Shown here one piece after another: positions 44,611 through 52,928 of a stretch of 64,000 bases of DNA. The notes beneath the pieces are model-generated. The model was not told the DNA's origin. It worked only from the letters and a program-made list of their open reading frames with translations, and searched no databases. Each line of letters opens with the position of its first letter. Position 1 is the first letter of the stretch. The position numbers were made by a program, and so were the translations under genes. The stretch is from Candidatus Kryptonium sp. (GTDB lineage Bacteria; Bacteroidota; Ignavibacteria; Kryptoniales; Kryptoniaceae): the NCBI GenBank assembly GCA_025060635.1, contig JANXBN010000001.1, forward strand, positions 62,001-126,000, in the 5' to 3' direction.

Positions 44611-44626
44611 AAATGGAGAACCTCCA

Positions 44627-45283
44627 ATGAAACTTGTACTTTTCGGACCCCCAGGTGTTGGAAAAGGAACTCAAGCACAAATACTTTCCCAAAAACTTAA
44701 CATCCCTCACATCTCCACAGGGGATATATTAAGAGAAGCGGTCAAAAATCAAACTGAACTTGGTTTAAAAGCAAAATCATATATGGATAAGGGAGAGCTT
44801 GTCCCTGACGATATCATGATTGGAATCATAAAAGAAGTATTATCATCTGAGAAATGCAAAAATGGATTTATTCTTGATGGTTTCCCCAGAACACTTGCTC
44901 AAGCTGAAGCCCTTGATAAGATTTTTGAAGAACTTAACATAAAGATTGACTATGTTATAAGTTTGGAAGTTGATGATGAAGAAATAATAAAGCGACTTAC
45001 AAATCGCCGCATTTGTAGAAATTGTGGCGCTGTATATAACCTTCTTATTGACAAAATTCCCGAGGATAGCAAATGTCCAAGGTGTGGCGGAGAACTCTAT
45101 CAAAGAAGCGATGATAATCCTGAGGTAATAAGAAACAGATTAAAAGTATACAGAGAATCAACACAGGTCGTGCTTGATTACTATGAAAAAAAAGGAATCT
45201 TAAAATCAATAAATGGAGTTGGAGATGTAAATTGGATAACTAAAAAAATTTTTGAAAACATTGGCATTAGGCAGGATTCTTAA
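44627..45283 (+). CDS. adk: Adenylate kinase with zinc-type lid
   Basis: Interconverts ATP, AMP and ADP. The 218 residues start KLVLFGPPGVGKGTQAQ (P-loop) and contain HISTGDILREAV, GFILDGFPRTLAQAEALD, and a long LID domain RRICRNCGAVYNLL...SKCPRCGGEL. The four Cys (CxxC...CxxC) bind structural zinc, as in many Gram-positive and thermophilic enzymes. The ending RNRLKVYRESTQVVLDYY is standard. It follows rlmN by 16 nt with a ribosome-binding site (GGAGAA) before the ATG. The replication-origin region begins right after it. Confidence 0.96.
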   Translation: MKLVLFGPPGVGKGTQAQILSQKLNIPHISTGDILREAVKNQTELGLKAKSYMDKGELVPDDIMIGIIKEVLSSEKCKNGFILDGFPRTLAQAEALDKIFEELNIKIDYVISLEVDDEEIIKRLTNRRICRNCGAVYNLLIDKIPEDSKCPRCGGELYQRSDDNPEVIRNRLKVYRESTQVVLDYYEKKGILKSINGVGDVNWITKKIFENIGIRQDS

Positions 45284-45722
45284 AATCAAGAAAAGATATT
45301 TCCGAAAGATTCCGATTCGCTAAAGCATATCCTAACCTCCGTGAAGGAATGGCGTTCAAAAACTTTCTTCAACTATTAACCATCAACTAATCCCCCCTTG
45401 TGTTTAACAAAAACTTTGCTTATAAATAATTTAGGTAGCGCCATAAACATATGTGAATAACCTGTTGATAATTAGATTATTTTGTTTAATAAAAATTTTA
45501 CCCTAAGATCATCTTTTGACCTTGTTTGACAATGATGTGGATAATTTTCGGTTATCCCCGATAAAACTAATTAAAAATCAATCAAATTATTTGGTTTCAA
45601 CATGTGGATAACTATGTGAATAAATGTTGATAACCTCCGAAATTGATATCGTCATTTATCAACAAGTTATCCACAATTTTTACAAAAATGTGGATAAGTT
45701 AAAAACAAATTTAGGGTTTATT
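45284..45722. other. Upstream half of putative oriC: DnaA-box cluster before dnaA
   Basis: This 439-nt gene-free region contains nine DnaA-box-like 9-mers: TTATNCACA-type perfect matches at 45452-45460, 45536-45544, 45603-45611, 45615-45623, 45667-45675 and 45689-45697, plus TTATCAACA variants at 45463-45471, 45625-45633 and 45656-45664. Six lie within 95 bp (45603-45697), in both orientations. AT-rich stretches (for example 45474-45510 and 45561-45600) could serve as the unwinding element. The first 150 nt after adk show no clear feature. Because boxes flank dnaA on both sides, they may both initiate replication and autoregulate dnaA. Confidence 0.8.
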
Positions 45723-47243
45723 ATGATTAAGGATTCAATCTCTTCCGCAGACAAAGACATAATTAAAAATCAATCCGACTTATCTTCAGATAAAAGCACC
45801 CCAAATAATGATCAGGATATTTTCAAAAATTCAATAGTGGATACCCACACACAAGATGTAAAAGCGATATGGAACCAATGTCTTGAGATAATTCGCGATA
45901 ATGTAAATCCATTAAGCTTCAAAACTTGGTTTGAGCCTATCGTTCCTCTTAAAATTGAAGGAAAACAACTTACTATCCAGGTACCCAGCCAATTTTTCTA
46001 TGAATGGCTTGAGGAACATTATTATAGTTTAATAAAGAAAACGCTTACGAAGGTTCTTGGTGAAGGTGCAAAGCTTGTTTATTCAGTCGTGATGGAAAAT
46101 TCTTCCCCAGATGAAATAAAAACAACAATTAATCTCCCACCAGCTCCAAAACCAACTTCAAAACCATCTTATCCAATTCAAGTAAAAAGTTCTGTTGAAA
46201 TTCAACCTTTTGATAGCAATTTAAACCCAAGATATACATTTGATAATTTTGTAAAGGGAGACTGCAATCAATTAGCAAGGGCAGCTGCTCTTGCAGTTGC
46301 AAATAATCCAGGTGGGACTTCATTTAATCCACTTGTTATCTATGGAGGTGTTGGACTTGGCAAAACCCATTTAATACAAGCAATTGGAAACTATGTCCTT
46401 GCAAATAAAAAAACAATGAGAGTTTATTATGTTTCAAGCGAAAAATTTACAGTTGATTTCGTTGAAGCAATTCAAAAAGATAGAGTCAGTGATTTCTCAA
46501 ACTTTTATAGAAGTATTGATGTTTTAATCGTTGATGATATTCAATTTTTTGCTGGAAAAGAGAAAACACAGGACAATTTTTTCCATACATTTAACGCCTT
46601 GCATCAGGCGAGAAAACAAATTGTGCTTTCGTGTGATAGACCTCCTAAAGAATTAAAAGGGCTTGATGATAGATTGATTTCAAGGTTTCAATGGGGACTA
46701 ATCGCTGATATTCAACCACCAGATCTTGAGACAAGAATAGCAATTTTAAAGAAAAAAGCAGAGGACAGCGGAATTGAACTCCCACAAGAAGTAATTGAGT
46801 ATATAGCTGTTCACATAACATCAAACATAAGAGAACTTGAAGGTTGTCTTATAAGTTTACTTGCAAAATCATCTCTTGAAAATAGGAAAATTGATGTTGA
46901 ATTAGCGAAAGAAGTAGTTAGGACAATCGTAAAAGATACATCTGTAAAGGTCTCAATTGAGGAAATTCAAAGAATTGTATGTGAACATTTTGAAATTCCA
47001 ACAGATATGTTAAAAGCGAAAACTAGAAAACAAGAAGTTGTGATGGCAAGACAAATTGCGATGTATTTGTGCAAAGAACTTACAGATTCATCACTTAAAA
47101 CAATCGGTTTACACTTCGGAGGAAGGGATCACAGCACTGTGATACATGCTTGTCAATCAGTTGAAGAAGACATGAAAAAAAGCGAGAAATTTAGAAATCT
47201 CGTTGAATCATTGAAAAGAAAAATTGAACTCAACTCAAAGTAA
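45723..47243 (+). CDS. dnaA: Chromosomal replication initiator DnaA
   Basis: DnaA binds the 9-mer boxes around its own gene and opens the origin. From the ATG at 45723 the product has 506 residues: domain I (AIWNQCLEIIRDNVNPLSFK, TWFEPIVPL), a linker, and the AAA+ domain with Walker A YGGVGLGKTHL (about 206-216), DVLIVDDIQFFAGKEKTQ and the arginine finger region. The C-terminal DNA-binding domain IV has the signature HFGGRDHSTVIHACQSVEED. The N-terminus has an extra Ser/Asp-rich segment of about 45 residues before domain I. An in-frame TTG at 45624 would read through four DnaA boxes, so I reject it. dnaN is not adjacent. Confidence 0.95.
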   Translation: MIKDSISSADKDIIKNQSDLSSDKSTPNNDQDIFKNSIVDTHTQDVKAIWNQCLEIIRDNVNPLSFKTWFEPIVPLKIEGKQLTIQVPSQFFYEWLEEHYYSLIKKTLTKVLGEGAKLVYSVVMENSSPDEIKTTINLPPAPKPTSKPSYPIQVKSSVEIQPFDSNLNPRYTFDNFVKGDCNQLARAAALAVANNPGGTSFNPLVIYGGVGLGKTHLIQAIGNYVLANKKTMRVYYVSSEKFTVDFVEAIQKDRVSDFSNFYRSIDVLIVDDIQFFAGKEKTQDNFFHTFNALHQARKQIVLSCDRPPKELKGLDDRLISRFQWGLIADIQPPDLETRIAILKKKAEDSGIELPQEVIEYIAVHITSNIRELEGCLISLLAKSSLENRKIDVELAKEVVRTIVKDTSVKVSIEEIQRIVCEHFEIPTDMLKAKTRKQEVVMARQIAMYLCKELTDSSLKTIGLHFGGRDHSTVIHACQSVEEDMKKSEKFRNLVESLKRKIELNSK

Positions 47244-47542
47244 TAAACACTGTTGATAACCCTGTGGATAACCTGTGAATTTATGTTAACTCTATGTTGA
47301 TAATTTAAAAAGTTATCAACATATGCGATGTGGATAACTTAAAGATGTGGATAAAAATAAACTTATCAACAATAGATTAACAATCGTTATTGTGCAGATT
47401 TAAAACAATTAAATCCAAAAAGTATCAAAAACTAATCAACTGACAAGAATTTTTAAAAACTTTACATCTACGCGTTATTTTTCTCGCACAAGTTATCAAC
47501 ATATCCACAGCGCTTATTAATAATCCTTTAACTAAAAATAAA
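47244..47542. other. Downstream half of putative oriC: DnaA-box cluster after dnaA
   Basis: The 299 nt after dnaA hold eight boxes: perfect TTATNCACA-type at 47263-47271, 47329-47337 and 47346-47354, and TTATCAACA type at 47251-47259, 47295-47303, 47313-47321, 47363-47371 and 47493-47501; ATATCCACA at 47501-47509 is a near match. Between 47372 and 47490 the sequence is AT-rich without boxes, and 47510-47545 is very AT-rich. The seven clustered boxes span only about 120 bp. Together with the upstream cluster this suggests a bipartite origin. Confidence 0.8.
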
Positions 47543-47872
47543 CTATTTATTAACTGATTCTATTGCCTGAACGATCAAGGGGAAATACCTATCAAGAGCA
47601 CATTCAACAGAATTCCTTAAATCGCAAACTCCGTCTGGTGTTTGTCTGCATTCTTTACAAATGTTTTCCCTCAAAGCAACAATGTAATCATCCATCTTGT
47701 CACTTTTAACTGAGAAAATAATTTTAACAATTTTGGGAAAATACTCCTTAACTCCACACATTGACATCTCCGATATCCTACATACCCCATTCCCATAAGG
47801 ATCACTATCAATACAGACCCTGCAAACGGTGTTTTGAACAGCTTGCCAATATTTTTCAAGCTCTGGTGTCAT
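47543..47872 (-). CDS. Small protein with two repeated Cys4 modules, unknown function
   Basis: A 109-residue cytoplasmic protein made of two similar halves. Half 1 has Cys17-x2-Cys20-x10-Cys31-x7-Cys39 followed by KEYFPKIV; half 2 has Cys72-x2-Cys75-x7-Cys83-x7-Cys91 followed by DRYFPLIV. The spacing and the YFP landmark recur, so it is an internal duplication, with each half likely to bind one metal (zinc or an iron-sulfur cluster). I do not recognise a family. It is transcribed toward dnaA and its stop borders the oriC region. A redox or DNA-associated role is possible but unproven. Confidence 0.75.
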   Translation of the reverse strand: MTPELEKYWQAVQNTVCRVCIDSDPYGNGVCRISEMSMCGVKEYFPKIVKIIFSVKSDKMDDYIVALRENICKECRQTPDGVCDLRNSVECALDRYFPLIVQAIESVNK

Positions 47873-48041
47873 AGCCGAATTCTAAATTTTGTTTTACAAA
47901 GATATTTTGAAAATTTTTTGATAAAAAACAAAATAAGTTAGGTTAAGCAAAGGCATTGAAAACCGATTTGATTTTAAACTTTCAAATTTTTAACTTGAAT
48001 AAGTTGAAATCCTCAAAATTGAAAACAAAAAATTCACATAG

Positions 48042-49358
48042 ATGAAGAAAGTATCTTTTTACACAGTTGGCTGTAAGCTGAACTTTGCAGAAACATCAAC
48101 TATAAGTGAGGAATTTAAAAAACATGGTTTTGAAATAGTTGAGTTTGGAGAACCATCAGATGTTTGCGTTATAAATACATGTTCTGTTACTGAAAATGCG
48201 GACAAGGATTGTCGTAGAGCGGTTCGCAAGGCTTTAAAGACATCTCCTAACGCTTTCATAATAGTTACAGGTTGCTATGCTCAACTTCGCCCTGAGGAAA
48301 TTGCTCAAATTGAGGGTGTTGATTTAATACTTGGTTCAAATGAAAAGTTTAAAATCTTTGATTATGTTAATGATTTTCAAAAAAATTATCATGCACAAAT
48401 TTTCGTTTCACCGATAACGGAATCTGATGAATTTCACATCGCAAGTTCAACTCCGGCATCCGATAGAACGCGAGCATTTTTAAAGGTTCAAGATGGTTGC
48501 GATTATAATTGCTCTTATTGCACAATTCCACTTGCTCGGGGTGAAAGCAGAAGCCCCGAAATTTCTGTGATAGTTGAGAGAGCAAAAATCCTTGCACAGC
48601 TTGGATATAAAGAAATTGTATTAAGTGGAGTAAATGTTGGGGATTACGGAAGAAAGATCGGGACAAACCTTTTTGAGCTTGTTAAGGCGCTTGAAAATAT
48701 AGATGGGATTAAGAGAATTAGAATTAGCTCAATAGAACCGAACCTTTTAACGGAGGAAATGATAGATTATTTCATAAATTCTGAAAAAATTTGTAATCAT
48801 TTTCACATCCCATTACAAAGTGGAAGTGATGAGATTCTTAAAAAGATGCGAAGAAGATATAACACTGATCTTTATAGAAAAAGAGTTGAATACATCAAAG
48901 AAAAAGATCCGGATGCTTGCATAGGTGTTGATGTAATAGTTGGTTTTCCTGGGGAGTCAGAAAAACATTTTGAAGCAACCTACAATTTCATAAAAGAGTT
49001 GCCAATTTCTTATCTTCATGTATTTACATACTCCGAAAGACCAAACACCGACGCAATAAATTTACCTAACAAGGTCCCGATGGATGAAAGACATAGAAGA
49101 AGCGAAGAATTAAGAAATCTTGGATTGAAAAAGAAGTATAATTTCTATAGACAGATGATAGGTAAAACTTTTGATGTTTTATGGGAGGCGGAGGTTAAAA
49201 ACGATCAAATCTTCGGCTTCACGAAAAATTATATTAAAGTCAAAACAAAATATAATCCAGATTTGATTAATCAAATTACATCGGTTAAAATCACGGGAAT
49301 TGAAAATCTAGCTGCAATTTGTGAACTAATTCAAACTAAAATGGAGGTTCATCCATGA
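48042..49358 (+). CDS. mtaB: tRNA t6A37 methylthiotransferase MtaB
   Basis: Radical SAM methylthiotransferase that converts t6A37 to ms2t6A37 in tRNA. The 438 residues have the N-terminal UPF0004 cluster Cys residues (TVGCKLN, INTCSV, TGCYAQL), the radical SAM motif DGCDYNCSYCTIPLARG (CxxxCxxC, about 152-159), and the C-terminal TRAM-like domain (FDVLWEAEVKNDQIFGFT). The YTVGCKLNFAET start and the CTIPLARG motif favour MtaB over MiaB. The lipoprotein gene follows with a 4-nt overlap. Confidence 0.92.
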   Translation: MKKVSFYTVGCKLNFAETSTISEEFKKHGFEIVEFGEPSDVCVINTCSVTENADKDCRRAVRKALKTSPNAFIIVTGCYAQLRPEEIAQIEGVDLILGSNEKFKIFDYVNDFQKNYHAQIFVSPITESDEFHIASSTPASDRTRAFLKVQDGCDYNCSYCTIPLARGESRSPEISVIVERAKILAQLGYKEIVLSGVNVGDYGRKIGTNLFELVKALENIDGIKRIRISSIEPNLLTEEMIDYFINSEKICNHFHIPLQSGSDEILKKMRRRYNTDLYRKRVEYIKEKDPDACIGVDVIVGFPGESEKHFEATYNFIKELPISYLHVFTYSERPNTDAINLPNKVPMDERHRRSEELRNLGLKKKYNFYRQMIGKTFDVLWEAEVKNDQIFGFTKNYIKVKTKYNPDLINQITSVKITGIENLAAICELIQTKMEVHP

Positions 49359-50047
49359 TTAACAAAAATTTGATAATTTTAACCGCAATTATATCACTCT
49401 TTTTATTAACTGGTTGTGGTCCAGCTTACTTGCCCGCAATTTATGATTCAGCTCCGCCAATGTATGTTCCATCTGAAGTGAAAGGTGAAAGTAATTTCAT
49501 AAGTGGATATTATAATCAAACCGGGGGTTTGTATGAAGGTGAATCAAATAAGTTTTTAAGAGCAAATTTTGCAAGAGCTGTAGGTGGAAGTTGGTATAGA
49601 TTTTCTGGCTGTGGATTTGCTTATTTCGGTCAATACGATGTAAAAAAATCGGAGGATATTTCTGAAAGAGGGAAAAAATCTTATTTTGGGCTTGGCGGGG
49701 ATGTTGATGCAAATATCTTTTTACCAATTTCTTTCATTAATGCGGGAATTGGTGTATACGGCGGTTTAGCTACAGAATTTGGGGATTATTCTAAAGTTTG
49801 GAGGGAGAATGGAAACTTATTAACTATCTTAATACCATATGCATCTACATATCTTTTCACGCAATTTAATATTACAAAAAGTGATAAACTTACCTTTAGA
49901 TTTAGTATCGGTTTGCCAGGCGGTCATTCAGTTGGTGTAAGCTATTACAATATAAATTATGGTGGGCTCTGGATTGCATTTCATCCTACTGAGGAGGCAG
50001 ACGAAATTAGTTTCTCCTCAATTGGTATTTCTATAAATATAAAATGA
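49355..50047 (+). CDS. Predicted outer-membrane lipoprotein with beta-rich domain
   Basis: A 230-residue lipoprotein: the signal peptide ends in the lipobox LLTGC with Cys21 as the acylation site. The mature part is Gly/aromatic-rich and strand-like (GGLYEGESNKFLRANFARAV, FGLGGDVDANIFLPISFINA, RFSIGLPGGHSVGVSYYNIN), resembling small barrel or porin-like lipoproteins seen in FCB bacteria. I do not recognise the family. Its ATG overlaps the mtaB stop by 4 nt, so they share a transcript despite unrelated roles. Confidence 0.72.
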   Translation: MINKNLIILTAIISLFLLTGCGPAYLPAIYDSAPPMYVPSEVKGESNFISGYYNQTGGLYEGESNKFLRANFARAVGGSWYRFSGCGFAYFGQYDVKKSEDISERGKKSYFGLGGDVDANIFLPISFINAGIGVYGGLATEFGDYSKVWRENGNLLTILIPYASTYLFTQFNITKSDKLTFRFSIGLPGGHSVGVSYYNINYGGLWIAFHPTEEADEISFSSIGISINIK

Positions 50048-50105
50048 AAATGTAAACCATACCTTACGCATCTGCGTCAAAATAGTAAAAAAGGATTTAT
50101 AAGAG

Positions 50106-50474
50106 ATGTTTATGAAAAGATTTGTAGTGACATTCTTTGCTTTACTTTTTCTCTTCACTGTTGTTCTGTTCGCCCAGGAAAGGGGCAGGGGTTATGGGAT
50201 GTATCTTGAGAGATTGAAACAGGAATTAAATTTAAGCCCTGAACAGATTGCAAAAATTCAGAAAATTCTTGACGCTGCGCAAAAGCAGGCTGAGGCTGAC
50301 AGAGAAAAGTATCAGGGTAACAGAGATGCTATGATGAAGGCAATGCGTGAGAGATGGGAAAAAATTGATAAAGAAATTGAGTCAGTCTTAACGAAAGATC
50401 AAAAAAAGAAATATGAGCAGATAAAGAAAGAACGGCAAGAAAGGATGCGTGAGTGGAGAGGAAGGCCAAGTTAA
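50106..50474 (+). CDS. Spy/CpxP-like periplasmic protein (LTxxQ-type)
   Basis: A 122-residue exported helical protein. A signal peptide (RFVVTFFALLFLFTVVLFAQ) is followed by KQELNLSPEQIAKIQKILDA, the LTxxQ-like pattern of Spy/CpxP and related envelope-stress chaperones, then charged helices (RERWEKIDKEIESVLTKDQK) and a basic end (RMREWRGRPS). In relatives such proteins bind unfolded proteins or metals. Alternative start at 50112 gives nearly the same product. It converges with the DUF2400 gene, overlapping it by 4 nt. Confidence 0.75.
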   Translation: MFMKRFVVTFFALLFLFTVVLFAQERGRGYGMYLERLKQELNLSPEQIAKIQKILDAAQKQAEADREKYQGNRDAMMKAMRERWEKIDKEIESVLTKDQKKKYEQIKKERQERMREWRGRPS

Positions 50475-51292
50475 GATATGTTTTTTAGCTCTATTCCAAG
50501 CCCAAAAATAGCAAAATCATACTTCACGGGATCTTCGGGATCTAACTTTCTTAAATTTTCTGTTATTTCTTCTGCTGTTTTCCATGTGTCGGTTTTTCTT
50601 TGAGTTAGCCCAAGATCCCGTGAAATTTTTGAAACATGCGTATCAAGTGGAATTATTAATTTTGATTTATCAACCTCGCTCCATAATCCCACATCAACTT
50701 GATCTTTTCTCACCATCCATCTTAAGAACATATTAAGGCGCTTGCAAGGGCTATTTTTTTCCGGATCTGGTATGAGTCCACTTACGCTTTTTGGAATCCC
50801 ATTAAATTTAGGCGGTGGATCAAAAGACAAAATCTCTTTAACGAATCCTGAAAGTGCCTGTTTTATAGTCGGATGTTTTGCGTCGTAGTATTTCAAAAAT
50901 AAGTTTTTTAATCTCCCGTATTTTTCAAGCGTCTGCTTCAAAAGATAGAATATCACAAGCAGATCTCTTCCTTCAATGTTTCTATATGCGTAGTGGACAA
51001 AGCTATCCAACCTTTTCTCATACCAAAATGGATCAAAATTTAAAACGAAATCATATGGTCGGTTCTCCATTAATTCAAACAACTGTTCATTGCTTGATAA
51101 TATAATTTTCCTATTTCCCATCGCAAGAAGAGAAGCAATGAAACCAGCTATTTCCATATCCTTTGGCTCTGAAAAGCGATGAACAAACTTGACGGGGTCA
51201 GAATTTATAAAATCAGGAGTGTTATATTTTTTAAAAAGCCAATCAAGGTAATCCTTGAGCGATGTAAATTCTGGAGGTATTTTGATTTTCAT
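50471..51292 (-). CDS. TIGR02757 / DUF2400 family protein
   Basis: A 273-residue soluble protein of unknown function matching DUF2400: the SDPVKFVHRFSEPKDMEIAG start, FIASLLAMGNRKIILSS, and the characteristic C-terminal half SPCKRLNMFLRWMVRKDQVD, GLWSEVDKSKLIIPLDTHVS, KISRDLGLTQRKTDTWKTAE and VKYDFAIFGLGI. The helix-hairpin-helix-like region near 'PLDTHVSKISRDLGL' recalls HhH-GPD DNA glycosylases, so a nucleic-acid role is plausible. Its ATG overlaps the thyX stop. Confidence 0.85.
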   Translation of the reverse strand: MKIKIPPEFTSLKDYLDWLFKKYNTPDFINSDPVKFVHRFSEPKDMEIAGFIASLLAMGNRKIILSSNEQLFELMENRPYDFVLNFDPFWYEKRLDSFVHYAYRNIEGRDLLVIFYLLKQTLEKYGRLKNLFLKYYDAKHPTIKQALSGFVKEILSFDPPPKFNGIPKSVSGLIPDPEKNSPCKRLNMFLRWMVRKDQVDVGLWSEVDKSKLIIPLDTHVSKISRDLGLTQRKTDTWKTAEEITENLRKLDPEDPVKYDFAIFGLGIELKNIS

Positions 51293-52836
51293 ATTAATCT
51301 TGAATACTCATTTAATTTTAGCTTCCAAACTTTTACACCACAAAATCTGGGACCCTCCGGACAGGTTGGTTTCACATTTGCGAGATCTCTAATTGAACAC
51401 GGCGGGAGCAAGAATTTAGCAATCCTTGGGTGAATTTCCGAGATTTGTTGAACTTCTTCAAAAGAGGCGCGCCATATTTCCTCTTGTGCGTTGTAGCAAA
51501 GTCGCATCGCATATTTATGATGAAGATTTAAAAGATCTCCTGACTCTGTGAATCTTATACTAACAGCGTTTGGCAGAAGATAAAGGAAAAACTCGGATGA
51601 AACACCAAGTTTCTTTAGTTTAGCGATGTTTTCCCAAATTCTTTCCATTGTTTGAGTGTAAATCTTCAAGGCGAGATCGCTTTGAGAAATCAAAGCTGGT
51701 GTTATGAAATCTGGTTCGTCATATATTTGGCAACTTAAGATTGGTCTTGATGCTGGTACCATACGATGTCTTTGGTCTTGGGAATCTGCCGTGTGGCTTA
51801 ATTTCTTTTTAAATGTGTATGAGACATGGAACATTGCTCTTGACAATTTGCTGTGCGTTGTAAGGACGAGTGATTCTGCAAGTATTTTATTTATAGATGG
51901 GTTTAAAACAAGATTTATTGCTTCGTCATCACTTAATGCATTTGAGGGTAATCCAAAGATCTCTCTTACAGAACTGGCGAGAATTTTCTCGGCATTTGGT
52001 TTATAATCAATCAGGAGCGAGATTTTTCCATCAAGGGATTCGTCAAACTCTTTTGCAAATTCTTTGGAAAAATTTTCTTGGTACGAGTTTTGGGCAAAAT
52101 TAAATTCTGTTATATCTTTCTCATCAAGTGGTTCTTCAAGTATGATTTTATAATTCGGGTCAACTTTTAAAATTTCATCAACTAATTTTTTCACCACGAT
52201 TTTTTGTTCAAGTGGGACATCAAATTGGTTACAAAGTTTGTAATATCTTAAAATCGTAACGGCACTTACTGTGTGGTATAAATACGCAAATGTTGCAATC
52301 GGGAGGACATATCGCGCGATTTCTTGTGCTTTCCTTTTTATGTCTTTTTTATACTTTTCTTGGTAAAATCTTCTTGCAGGAAATCTTTTATAATATTCAT
52401 TTTCAACGACGGGGAGTAAAATTTCTGTTAACTTTTTATATGTCTCGTTTTGAAATTCAACGGTTGAGATATAAATCTCAAGAGCTTTTCCATTGAGCGG
52501 TGGAACGAAGTAATTCCCTGGTTTTACTTCAACATATCTTTGTGAGACCTGTTCAGAATTGTAAAACGGATGGCTGTGAAGAAACGACCAAATGAATTGT
52601 CTTGATATGTTCTCAATCGCAAATTGAAAATGAGCGTGTTGAAATGTTGTATGATGTCCTGCTTCATAAATGCTTTTAGCAAGATCAATATACTTTTCAA
52701 TCTCAATATCTTCATCTTTTACTATTCCCTTTGAAGAATAACATGTCTTCGCAGTTGCGATCACATTTTTAAATGGTTCGGGAAAGTATTTAACAAGCTT
52801 AACGACTGGCTCTGGAGAAAGCGGCTTATCTATCAT
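51289..52836 (-). CDS. thyX: Double-length FAD-dependent thymidylate synthase ThyX
   Basis: ThyX makes dTMP from dUMP using methylenetetrahydrofolate and FAD. This 515-residue protein contains two ThyX-like halves. Half 1 (about 10-240) has ISRQFIWSFLHSHP (77-90) and NSEQVSQRY (93-101), aligning with the latter part of the canonical RHRxxSxNExSxRY motif, but the RHR is absent. Half 2 (about 275-515) has the intact QRHRMVPAS (355-363) but no NE-x-S-x-RY. Both halves keep a late 'R-x...Aq-EIr'-like helix (VTILRYYKLC; IRFTESGDLLNL). Each single-domain family member is about 220-250 residues. Long ThyX proteins of this kind are known from chlamydiae. No thyA is present in the window. Confidence 0.88.
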   Translation of the reverse strand: MIDKPLSPEPVVKLVKYFPEPFKNVIATAKTCYSSKGIVKDEDIEIEKYIDLAKSIYEAGHHTTFQHAHFQFAIENISRQFIWSFLHSHPFYNSEQVSQRYVEVKPGNYFVPPLNGKALEIYISTVEFQNETYKKLTEILLPVVENEYYKRFPARRFYQEKYKKDIKRKAQEIARYVLPIATFAYLYHTVSAVTILRYYKLCNQFDVPLEQKIVVKKLVDEILKVDPNYKIILEEPLDEKDITEFNFAQNSYQENFSKEFAKEFDESLDGKISLLIDYKPNAEKILASSVREIFGLPSNALSDDEAINLVLNPSINKILAESLVLTTHSKLSRAMFHVSYTFKKKLSHTADSQDQRHRMVPASRPILSCQIYDEPDFITPALISQSDLALKIYTQTMERIWENIAKLKKLGVSSEFFLYLLPNAVSIRFTESGDLLNLHHKYAMRLCYNAQEEIWRASFEEVQQISEIHPRIAKFLLPPCSIRDLANVKPTCPEGPRFCGVKVWKLKLNEYSRLI

Positions 52837-52928
52837 TATGGTTTATCTTAAATTCAATTTGTGAAATTTTGCTTTAATTTATCAAGCGCTTCCTAAAAAA
52901 TCAACCCACTTTCATTCAAAAGAGAGGT

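Noticed and set aside
45624-45722. TTG start extending DnaA by 33 residues
   Set aside because: The extension would consist mostly of DnaA boxes, including TTATCAACA and TTATCCACA; the ATG at 45723 gives a normal protein.
45452-47509. CRISPR-like repeat array
   Set aside because: The repeats are 9-mers in both orientations with irregular spacing, matching the DnaA-box consensus.
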